The notes beneath the pieces were generated by a model. The model did not search any database. It saw only the letters and a program-made list of their open reading frames with translations, and was not told where the DNA came from. From an uncultured Coriobacteriaceae bacterium (GTDB lineage Bacteria; Actinomycetota; Coriobacteriia; Coriobacteriales; Atopobiaceae), in the NCBI GenBank assembly GCA_902803315.1, contig CADCPM010000006.1:1-61378 (forward strand): a stretch of DNA of 61,378 bases, in the 5' to 3' direction. Of this stretch, positions 26,320-33,835 are shown in pieces (the first letter of the stretch is position 1; every line of letters begins with the position of its first letter). The translations under genes were made by a program, and so were the position numbers.

Positions 26320-26688
26320 ATGACCACCAAAGAGCTTTACGCGCAGATTGGCGGCAACTACGAGGAGGCCCTCTCCCGTCTGAGCATGGACAGTCTCGTG
26401 GAGCGGTTTATAATCCGATTCCTCGACGACGAGTCGTGCAGCGACCTCATTGCCGTATGGGACCGGGGCGACGAGGATGCGGCATTCAAGGCGGCGCACA
26501 CCGCAAAGGGCGTCTGCGCCAACCTCGCGCTCACCGACCTCTGCTCACTTGCCTCTCAAATTTGCGAAGCCCTGCGCCCGGGAAACAGCAACTTGCGGGC
26601 ACAGACGGACGTCGATGCACTCGTTGACCAGTTCAGAGAGCTCTATGCATCGGTCGTTCAGAAGATTCGCGCCTTCCAAGCTCAATAG
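26320..26688 (+). CDS. Stand-alone Hpt phosphotransfer protein
   Basis: A 122-residue all-helical histidine phosphotransfer protein. The phospho-accepting His lies in AAHTAKGVCANL (about residue 52), the standard HxxKG core. AAGGAG overlaps the previous stop, so this is an operon with the REC-EAL gene and the two probably form one phosphorelay. No histidine kinase is encoded nearby. Confidence 0.85.
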   Translation: MTTKELYAQIGGNYEEALSRLSMDSLVERFIIRFLDDESCSDLIAVWDRGDEDAAFKAAHTAKGVCANLALTDLCSLASQICEALRPGNSNLRAQTDVDALVDQFRELYASVVQKIRAFQAQ

Positions 26689-26717
26689 ACTAAGCTTCGC
26701 ATACGAGCCTGCATCAG

Positions 26718-26789
26718 CGTGCCGTTGGGGGATACTTCCCTTGGGGTACATCAAAATGTACCCCAAGGGAAGTATCCCCCAACGGCACG
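26718..26789. terminator. Perfect 34-bp hairpin, bidirectional terminator
   Basis: Arms 26718-26751 and 26756-26789 are perfectly complementary around a CAAA loop, between the converging Hpt and deaminase genes. The arm contains GGGGGATACTTCCCTTGGGG, unlike the other repeat families here. Confidence 0.85.
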
Positions 26790-26803
26790 TCTCGCCATCT
26801 TTG

Positions 26804-27286
26804 CTAGTCCAGCGCCTGCCTGGGCAGCTCTATCTGGCGATACGAAACGCCGCAGCGATCGAGCACCGATTTCGAGATGGCATTGCCTATGGTATCCGCG
26901 TACTTGTCATCGAGGTACACCACCTCGCGTATTCCCGCCTGCACCAGCATCTTGGCGCACTCTTGGCAGGGAAAGAGCGTCACGTACGCCACGGCATCCG
27001 TGAGTTCACGCAGGGACCCACGATAGTTCAGAATGGCATTCGCCTCGGCATGAATCACGTAGTTGTGCTTGTCGGTAAGCGGGTCTTCCGTGGTATCCCA
27101 GGGAAACTCGTCGTCGTCGAGCCCATGTGGCGTCCCGTTGTAGCCCACCGACAAGATCCTGTGGTCCGTACCAGCCAAGCAAGCACCCACCTGCGTGTTG
27201 GGGTCTTTGCTGCGCAAGCTGGCGGCAATCGCCACGCGCATGAAGAACTCGTCCCACGATATGACCTCTGAGCGCTTGCCTGGCAT
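26804..27286 (-). CDS. Deoxycytidylate (dCMP) deaminase
   Basis: A 160-residue zinc-dependent deaminase converting dCMP to dUMP, the precursor of dTMP. The zinc site is HAEAN (His ligand, catalytic Glu) with PCQECAK (two Cys ligands). TQVGACLAG and the YNGTPHGLDD nucleotide loop are typical of the ComEB/dCMP deaminase family. No membrane or secretion signal is present. Confidence 0.9.
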   Translation of the reverse strand: MPGKRSEVISWDEFFMRVAIAASLRSKDPNTQVGACLAGTDHRILSVGYNGTPHGLDDDEFPWDTTEDPLTDKHNYVIHAEANAILNYRGSLRELTDAVAYVTLFPCQECAKMLVQAGIREVVYLDDKYADTIGNAISKSVLDRCGVSYRQIELPRQALD

Positions 27287-27324
27287 GGTCTCTCCCCTAT
27301 TTTGGTATTGCAGCTCGTCTTCGA

Positions 27325-28281
27325 CTACTCGCCCAGCGGCGTGCAGTCTGCATTGAGCTTAGCAATGATATCGGGCAGCGCGTCATCGACCTTGTCGTTG
27401 TCGATCTGGCACGTACCGGCATTGGCGTGACCGCCGCCGCCATAGCTCAGGCAAAGCTCACCAATATTCGCATTGCTGCGCTTGTCCAAGATGGACTTTC
27501 CGATCATCACGGCCGTGTTCTGCTTACGGAAGCCCCAAGCCACGTGCACCGAGATCTGCGTCTCGGGATACATTGCGTACACCATAAAGCGGTTGCCTGC
27601 GTAGATCGTCTCTTCGTCGCGCAGGTCGAGTACCACCACGCGTCCATCTACGCGCGCAAGGCGCCCCACCTGCTCCTTGAAGAGCTCCTGCTGATCGAAG
27701 TAGAGCTCCACGCGCTCGGCGACGTCCGGATCGGCCAGCACCTCGTCTATGGTGTGGTCCAGGCACTCGTCAATGAGCTTCATCATGAGGTTGTAGTTGG
27801 AGATGCGGAACTCGCGGAAGCGCCCAAGGCCCGTGCGGGCGTCCATGAGGAAGTTCATGAGGACCCAGCCCGTGGGGTTGAGAATCTCCTCCAGCGTGAA
27901 GTCGGCCGAGTCGCCCTTGTCCACGGCCCACATGAGCTCGTCGCTGATGTTGGGGAGCGCCTCCTTGCCGCCATAGTAGTCGTACACAACGCGCGCGGCG
28001 CTCTTTGCGTCGCCGTCGATGATATAGCGACCCTCGTAGTCCACGTCCTTGTTGCGCGTGAGCTCCGACTCGTGGTGGTCGAACGCCAAACCAACGCGCG
28101 GGTCGAAGGGCAGGTTCGTCGTAATGTCGCGTGAGGTGATGTCTATCTTCCCGTCTTGGACGTCCTTGGGGTGTACGAACTTGATGTCGTCTATGAGTCC
28201 CTTTTCCTTAAGGATCATCGCGCACACGAGCCCGTCGAAGTCGCTGCGAGTCACTAGCCTGAATTTTTGAGTGTCTGCCAT
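27325..28281 (-). CDS. DHH-family phosphoesterase
   Basis: A 318-residue DHH/DHHA1 hydrolase related to exopolyphosphatases and oligoribonuclease NrnA. Motifs are TRSDFDGLVC near the start, FDHHES, DKGDSADF and C-terminal GGGGHANAG. A short phosphodiester such as pApA, nanoRNA or polyphosphate is the expected substrate, but the exact one cannot be assigned. ATG 28281 follows AAAGGGAAG. No c-di-AMP genes are beside it. Confidence 0.82.
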   Translation of the reverse strand: MADTQKFRLVTRSDFDGLVCAMILKEKGLIDDIKFVHPKDVQDGKIDITSRDITTNLPFDPRVGLAFDHHESELTRNKDVDYEGRYIIDGDAKSAARVVYDYYGGKEALPNISDELMWAVDKGDSADFTLEEILNPTGWVLMNFLMDARTGLGRFREFRISNYNLMMKLIDECLDHTIDEVLADPDVAERVELYFDQQELFKEQVGRLARVDGRVVVLDLRDEETIYAGNRFMVYAMYPETQISVHVAWGFRKQNTAVMIGKSILDKRSNANIGELCLSYGGGGHANAGTCQIDNDKVDDALPDIIAKLNADCTPLGE

Positions 28282-28456
28282 AACAGCTTCCCTTTCGTTC
28301 CATCTTAAGAGGCCACGCCCCATCGATTGCGCTTATATTGTGCCACTTTTGTGCCAACTGCGAGCGACGGAATGCAGATTTGCAAGCGCAAGCGGCATGT
28401 TTAGGCATTCTACAGTCGCGCGATCCCACATATGTATGCTCCGAGGCCCCTCTCGC

Positions 28457-29032
28457 TCACACCAAAAACGCAAGCCCCAAGTGCTCAAGCAGCACCTTGA
28501 CGCCGATGAGAATGAGAACGATACCGCCCAAAATCTGGGCCGGGCGCTCGAAGCGCGAACCAAACGCATGCCCCACGCCCACGCCTATGAGCGAGAGCAC
28601 GAAGGTCGTGATTCCAATGGTGATGCACGACGGCACTATCTCCACATGCAGCGCCGCGAACGAGATGCCCACGGCAAGCGCGTCTATGGAGGTGGCTACG
28701 GCAAGCATGAGGAACTCGCCCCACGCCACATGGTCCGTCGCGCCCGCATCCTCCTCCTCGCCCCGTACCGCGTCGACGATCATCTTCGTTCCGATAAACG
28801 CCAACAGGCCAAAGGCAATCCAGTGGTCCACCGGCTCGATGAGCCACAAGAAGCGCGATCCCAAAAGCCATCCCAGAACGGGCATCCCACCTTGGAACAG
28901 CCCAAACAGCCCAGCGAGCACCAAGGCCACGCGCACGTTAAGGCGACGCATTCCCAAGCCCTTGCACACGGATACGGCGAAGGCATCCATGGAAAGGCCC
29001 GCGGCAATGAGCAGAAGCTCAGCAATTCCCAT
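28457..29032 (-). CDS. mntP: Manganese efflux pump MntP
   Basis: A 191-residue six-helix membrane protein exporting Mn2+. It has two repeated halves with the conserved acidic motifs: LSMDAFAVSVCKG near residue 14 and TSIDALAVGISFA near residue 110. ATG 29032 follows AAGGAG. It starts three bases after the DEAD-box gene's stop, so the two are co-transcribed and no yybP-ykoY riboswitch precedes it. A second Mn-type exporter is at 39160. Confidence 0.9.
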   Translation of the reverse strand: MGIAELLLIAAGLSMDAFAVSVCKGLGMRRLNVRVALVLAGLFGLFQGGMPVLGWLLGSRFLWLIEPVDHWIAFGLLAFIGTKMIVDAVRGEEEDAGATDHVAWGEFLMLAVATSIDALAVGISFAALHVEIVPSCITIGITTFVLSLIGVGVGHAFGSRFERPAQILGGIVLILIGVKVLLEHLGLAFLV

Positions 29033-29034
29033 CT

Positions 29035-30258
29035 TTAGCGCTCCTTCCTGCACCCGCGCGAACATCTCTTCGAGCCTAGATAGGGTTCGGGGTCGCCGCA
29101 GTCAATGCCATCGGCGCGGGGATAGAGGGCGATGGTCGTTCCCGTGAGTCGCTCGATGCGACACAAGTCCGCATACTCCTCTTTCGAACACAGCGTAAGC
29201 GCCCAACCGCACCCACCGGCGCGACCAGTCCTGCCGATTCGGTGGACGTACACCTCCGCCTCGTGCGGGACGTCCAGATTCACTACATAGGCGACCTCAG
29301 GGATGTCGATCCCACGCGCGAGGACGTCGGTTGCCACGAGCACCTCCGTCTTGCCCGAGGCAAACTGCGCCAAGGCACGCGATCGCTGGCCTTGCGTGCG
29401 GTCGCCATGCACGGCACCGCTCGAGAACCCCTTCTTTTGGAGGATGCGGCTCAGGTGGTCGGCCCGATGCTTCCTGCGCACGAACACCAGGACTCGTTGT
29501 GGTCCCTCACGTCGCAGCACCTCAACCAGCACGCGCTTCTTTGCCTCTGGCACGACCGCCAGCACATACTGCTCTATGGACTCTGCCACACTCCCCTGCG
29601 GGTCCACCTCCACGCGCACCGGATCGTGCGTGAGCTCCAAGATCGGCTTGAGCGCCTTATAGCCAAGCGTCGCCGAGAAGAGCAGCGTCTGGCGCCTTTT
29701 GGGCACCCGTTCAACGATCCGCCGCACAGACGGAAGGAAGCCCATGTCCAGCATGCGGTCTGCCTCGTCGAGCACAAGCACCTCGACTTCGCCCAGCTCC
29801 ACGCAGCCCTGCTCCAAGAGGTCGATCAGTCTTCCTGGCGTGGCAACCACAATGTCGCAGCCTCGCTCGAGCTCCCTTCGCTGGGACTCCATGCCGACGC
29901 CGCCCACGATTGCAAGCGACCTATGGCCACTTGAGGAGCCCACGACCTCCGCAACCCCTGCGATCTGAAGCGCGAGCTCGCGCGTTGGGGTTACTACCAG
30001 CACACGTGGGGCTCGCGTATGGCTTTGCGCGCCAAGTCGATCCATCACGGGCAGCAGGAACGCCGCAGTCTTGCCCGTTCCCGTCTGCGCGGCAGCCATA
30101 ACGTCACGACCGCTTAACACGGCAGGAATCGTTGCTTCCTGCACGGGCGTCGGACTGCTATAGCCCAGCTTCTCCACAGCCTCTAGGGCCACAGCAGAGA
30201 GTCCCAATTCACCGAAGGACATACCTTTGCCCTTGCTGTGTCCATCCCGTACGCGCAT
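29035..30258 (-). CDS. DEAD-box RNA helicase
   Basis: A 407-residue ATP-dependent RNA helicase. Motifs in order are the Q motif with PTPVQ, AQTGTGKT, PTRELALQ, TPGR, DEAD in LVLDEADRMLD, SAT, VFVRR, LVATDVLARGID and HRIGRTGRAG. The C-terminal tail is short and Cys/Arg-rich (SKRCSRGCRKER), without the long RNA-binding extension of CsdA, so it resembles RhlE-type helicases. I chose ATG 30258 (GGGAG eight bases before). ATG 30222 is a possible alternative. mntP follows directly. Confidence 0.87.
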   Translation of the reverse strand: MRVRDGHSKGKGMSFGELGLSAVALEAVEKLGYSSPTPVQEATIPAVLSGRDVMAAAQTGTGKTAAFLLPVMDRLGAQSHTRAPRVLVVTPTRELALQIAGVAEVVGSSSGHRSLAIVGGVGMESQRRELERGCDIVVATPGRLIDLLEQGCVELGEVEVLVLDEADRMLDMGFLPSVRRIVERVPKRRQTLLFSATLGYKALKPILELTHDPVRVEVDPQGSVAESIEQYVLAVVPEAKKRVLVEVLRREGPQRVLVFVRRKHRADHLSRILQKKGFSSGAVHGDRTQGQRSRALAQFASGKTEVLVATDVLARGIDIPEVAYVVNLDVPHEAEVYVHRIGRTGRAGGCGWALTLCSKEEYADLCRIERLTGTTIALYPRADGIDCGDPEPYLGSKRCSRGCRKER

Positions 30259-30300
30259 CGGTTCCACTCCCTTCCCCGCCACATCATAGCATCTGCCCTT

Positions 30301-30455
30301 CGCTCGCTCACTTCGTGAGCCGCCGCCTGCGGGTCGGGCATTTGGCGCGGCCCGCCCTTCACGCTCCCGCGCCGGCCCGCATGCGGCTTCGCGCTCGCTT
30401 CGCTCGCTCACTTCGTGAGTCGCCGCCTGCGGGCCGGCGCGGGAGCGTGAAGGGC
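30301..30455. repeat. Long hairpin of the GCTCGCTTCGCTCGC-loop family with a partial second copy
   Basis: Arms 30354-30381 and 30428-30455 form a perfect 28-bp stem. The loop holds CGCTCGCTTCGCTCGC and CTTCGTGAGTCGCCGCC. A near-identical 37-base fragment of the loop and right arm is repeated directly at 30301-30337. It lies in the 550-base divergent gap between the helicase and nrdD. The rest of that gap holds the NrdR boxes and no gene that I can support. Confidence 0.75.
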
Positions 30456-30612
30456 AGCCAAAATCCAGTCTCTTTTCGGCAGACGGAGGACTTTTGAAGA
30501 TGCTTAATGCCACAAAAAAATATTCGGTTGAAGTTTCGATATGAGCCCCGGTTTTTCGCTCGCTCCCAACCTGCGATTACAACGGTTATCTACAGGGTAT
30601 CAACGGACATCT

Positions 30613-30660
30613 CAACAGCATATTGTGGTTTTCATCTTATTTCGACACTACCAGTTGTGG
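30613..30660 (+). promoter_or_regulatory. Tandem NrdR boxes upstream of nrdD
   Basis: ACACTACCAGTTGTGG (30645-30660) and CAACAGCATATTGTGG (30613-30628) resemble the NrdR box ACACWATATYTTGTGT. They start 32 bases apart, about three helical turns, as NrdR sites do. The upstream copy is weaker (9 of 16 positions). Confidence 0.55.
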
Positions 30661-30808
30661 CATAGTAGTTCTCGCAACACAACGCGGGACCAAATCACGC
30701 AGCACTCCAAACGCACAACATTGCACTCAAACGGCACACCCCCAAGGGCATGCAGGTGCCCTTGTTTGCACAGACGAGCATAGGACGTCACGAGGTCGAG
30801 GAGCACAG

Positions 30809-33022
30809 ATGAAAATCATCAAACGAAACGGCTCGGAGGTCACCTTCGACACGAGCAAGATCGTTAACGCCATTACCAGCGCCAATGGCGAAGCGCCAGA
30901 AGAGGATCGCCTCACAGAGCGTGAGATTCAGTTTGCGGCGCTCAACGTAGAGGACCAATGTGCGAGCGCCGGTCACACCGTAACGGTGGAGGAGGTCCAG
31001 GACCTCGTGGAGGACCAGCTCATGGCCCTCGACCACTTTGAGGTCGCCCGTCGCTACATCATCTATCGCTACCTGCAAAACCAGCGTCGTCAGAAGAACA
31101 CCACGGACGACAAGATCCTCTCGCTCATCGAGTCCAATAACGAGGAAGTAAAGCAGGAGAACTCCAACAAGAACCCCACGGTCGTCTCGGTGCAGCGCGA
31201 CTATATGGCAGGCGAGGTCTCGAAGGACCTCACCATGCGCGAGCTGTTGCCGCAAGACGTCGTGGAGGCGCATAACGCGGGACTCATCCACTTCCACGAC
31301 TCCGACTACTTTGCCCAGCATATGCATAACTGCGACCTCGTGAACCTCGACGACATGCTGCAAAACGGCACGGTTATTTCGGGCACGCTCATCGAGCGCC
31401 CGCACTCGTTCTCCACGGCCTGCAACATCGCGACCCAGATCATTGCGCAGGTGGCAAGCTGCCAATACGGCGGTCAGTCCATCAGCCTCACGCACCTGGC
31501 GCCCTTTGTGGACGTCAGCCGCAAGAAGATCCGCCGCTCCGTGTATGCCGAGATGGAGGCCATAGGCTACCACGCATCGGTGGAGCAGATCAACACCATG
31601 GTGGAGAAGCGCCTTCGCGAAGAGGTCGCGCGTGGCGTCCAGACCATCCAATACCAGGTCGTAACGCTCATGACCACCAACGGCCAGGCGCCCTTTATCA
31701 CGGTGCTCATGTACCTCAACGAAGCGCGCAACGCTCAGGAGAAGGCGGACCTCGCCCTCATAATTGAGGAAATGCTCAAGCAGCGCCACCAAGGCGTAAA
31801 AAACGAGAAGGGCGTTTGGATTACCCCCGCCTTCCCCAAGCTCATCTACGTGCTGGAAGAGGACAACGTCCGCGAGGGCAGCCCCTACTTCTACCTCACG
31901 AAGATGGCAGCCAAGTGCACTGCCAAGCGCATGGTGCCCGACTATATCTCCGAGAAGATGATGCTCAAGCTCAAGATCAACGGCAACGGCGATGGCGATT
32001 GCTACACCTGCATGGGCTGCCGCTCGTTCCTCACGCCCGACCGTTCCGGCAACGGCTATGGCAACGTCGCACGTGCCGGCAACTACGAGCCGGGCAAGCC
32101 CAAATACTACGGTCGCTTTAACCAGGGCGTCGTTACCATCAACCTGCCGGACGTGGCCCTTTCCTCGGGTAAGAACACGGACAAGTTCTGGCAGATATTC
32201 GACGAGCGCCTGGACCTGTGCCATCGCGCGCTGCGCGCTCGTCACGAGCGTTTGCTGGGAACCCTCTCCGACGCCGCGCCCATTCTGTGGCAACACGGCG
32301 CTCTTGCCCGCCTAAACAAGGGCGAGGCGATCGACCCTCTGCTCTATGGCGGCTACTCCACCATTAGCCTGGGCTATGCCGGCCTATACGAATGCGTGAA
32401 GTACATGACGGGCTACTCCCACACCGATCCGCACGCTACCGAGTTCGCCCTTTCCATCATGCAGCACATGAACGACCGCTGCGCCGAGTGGAAGGCGGCC
32501 GAAAACATTGACTATTCCATCTACGGCACGCCCATCGAGTCCGTAACCTACAGGTTCGCCAAGTGCCTGCAGCGCCGCTTTGGCATCGTCCCTGGCGTCA
32601 CCGACAAGGGCTACATCACCAACAGCTACCACGTACACGTAACCGAGGAGATCGACGCCTTTACCAAGCTCCAGTTCGAGAGCACGTTCCAGCACCTCTC
32701 GCCCGGCGGAGCCATCTCCTACGTCGAGGTGCCCGACATGCAAGACAACCTCGAGGCTGTAATCAGCGTCATGCAGTTTATCTACGACCACATCATGTAC
32801 GCCGAGCTCAATACGAAGAGCGATTACTGCCAGGTGTGCGGCTTCGACGGGCAGATCGACATCGTTGAGGACGACGGCAAGCTGGTGTGGGAATGCCCAC
32901 ACTGCGGCAATCGCGACCAATCGAAGATGAACGTGGCGCGACGCACCTGCGGCTACATTGGCACCCAGTTCTGGAACCAGGGCCGTACCGAGGAGATTCG
33001 CGACCGCGTGCTGCACCTGTAA
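30809..33022 (+). CDS. nrdD: Anaerobic ribonucleoside-triphosphate reductase
   Basis: A 737-residue class III reductase that makes dNTPs from NTPs under anaerobiosis with a glycyl radical. An N-terminal ATP-cone covers about residues 1-90 (KRNGSEVTFDTSKI). The catalytic barrel follows, and then a C-terminal zinc site (CQVCGFD ... CPHCG) beside the glycyl-radical sequence RRTCGYIG. ATG 30809 follows GAGGAG. A longer frame upstream crosses the promoter region and is not coding. A strong hairpin separates it from its activase gene. Confidence 0.96.
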   Translation: MKIIKRNGSEVTFDTSKIVNAITSANGEAPEEDRLTEREIQFAALNVEDQCASAGHTVTVEEVQDLVEDQLMALDHFEVARRYIIYRYLQNQRRQKNTTDDKILSLIESNNEEVKQENSNKNPTVVSVQRDYMAGEVSKDLTMRELLPQDVVEAHNAGLIHFHDSDYFAQHMHNCDLVNLDDMLQNGTVISGTLIERPHSFSTACNIATQIIAQVASCQYGGQSISLTHLAPFVDVSRKKIRRSVYAEMEAIGYHASVEQINTMVEKRLREEVARGVQTIQYQVVTLMTTNGQAPFITVLMYLNEARNAQEKADLALIIEEMLKQRHQGVKNEKGVWITPAFPKLIYVLEEDNVREGSPYFYLTKMAAKCTAKRMVPDYISEKMMLKLKINGNGDGDCYTCMGCRSFLTPDRSGNGYGNVARAGNYEPGKPKYYGRFNQGVVTINLPDVALSSGKNTDKFWQIFDERLDLCHRALRARHERLLGTLSDAAPILWQHGALARLNKGEAIDPLLYGGYSTISLGYAGLYECVKYMTGYSHTDPHATEFALSIMQHMNDRCAEWKAAENIDYSIYGTPIESVTYRFAKCLQRRFGIVPGVTDKGYITNSYHVHVTEEIDAFTKLQFESTFQHLSPGGAISYVEVPDMQDNLEAVISVMQFIYDHIMYAELNTKSDYCQVCGFDGQIDIVEDDGKLVWECPHCGNRDQSKMNVARRTCGYIGTQFWNQGRTEEIRDRVLHL

Positions 33023-33030
33023 AACCACGT

Positions 33031-33112
33031 AGAGGCCCTCGACGTCGTCTCTGAACTCGAACAGTCCTCGCTTCGCTGCGGAACTCGTTCAGAGACGACG
33101 TCGAGGGCCTCT
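33031..33112. terminator. 26-bp perfect hairpin between nrdD and nrdG
   Basis: Arms 33031-33056 and 33087-33112 are perfectly complementary with a 30-nt loop containing CTCGCTTCGCTGCGG, and TTTCGC follows. It would stop or limit read-through from nrdD into nrdG. The remaining gap to 33241 shows nothing else clear. Confidence 0.75.
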
Positions 33113-33241
33113 TTCGCTGTAAACGCATGCGCGCAGTCGCGAATCTCCTCGGTGCGACAGGGCCAGAGTGCCCATGTAGCGACGGTAGGGGCGTCTGAGG
33201 GGTAAAAAGAGTGCTAGCCATGCGTCTCGCAAGGAGTAACC

Positions 33242-33790
33242 ATGAACTACGCAGAGATCAAGCAATGTGACATTGCAAATGGCACAGGGGTTCGTACCAC
33301 GCTTTTCGTATCGGGCTGTAGGCACGGATGCCCTGGGTGCTTCAATGCGGAGGCATGGGACTTTGCGGCAGGTCGGCCCTTTACCCGAGAAGTCGAAGAT
33401 CAGATTATCGAGTCGCTCAAGACCCCATACGTAAACGGCCTTTCAATACTTGGCGGCGAGCCCCTAGAACCCGAGAATCAGGAGGCACTCGCGCCTTTTT
33501 TGGAGCGCGTTCGCAAGGAAGAGCCAGACGCCAGCATATGGCTGTGGTCCGGCTTTACGTGGGAGCAGCTCATGAATGAGAGCTGCCGAGCCCACACCAA
33601 ATGGCTCATGCCTATTCTGCAAAGCATAGACGTACTGGTCGATGGACCCTTCGTGCAGACCCAAAAGGAACTCGGCCTACGCTTTAGGGGCTCGGCAAAC
33701 CAGCGAATCATAGACGTGGGCTCTTCACTAAACGCAAATTCTATAGTCCTTTGGCAGGATGAGGCCATTTTTTCAAGCCGCAGCTGGTAA
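33242..33790 (+). CDS. nrdG: Anaerobic ribonucleotide reductase activating protein
   Basis: A 182-residue radical-SAM enzyme that installs the glycyl radical on NrdD. The cluster motif CRHGCPGC (CxxxCxxC) lies near residue 26, followed by the GGEP SAM-binding motif (LSILGGEPLEPEN). Length is typical for NrdG. AAGGAG precedes ATG 33242. Confidence 0.95.
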   Translation: MNYAEIKQCDIANGTGVRTTLFVSGCRHGCPGCFNAEAWDFAAGRPFTREVEDQIIESLKTPYVNGLSILGGEPLEPENQEALAPFLERVRKEEPDASIWLWSGFTWEQLMNESCRAHTKWLMPILQSIDVLVDGPFVQTQKELGLRFRGSANQRIIDVGSSLNANSIVLWQDEAIFSSRSW

Positions 33791-33835
33791 AGTAATAGCC
33801 AATCACAGTTCAAACGCAACACCACAGGAGCATAC

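Noticed and set aside
28282..28456. Manganese riboswitch for mntP
   Set aside because: mntP follows the helicase gene by three bases, so the riboswitch would have to precede the helicase. The 28282-28456 gap is downstream of mntP and shows no yybP-ykoY core.
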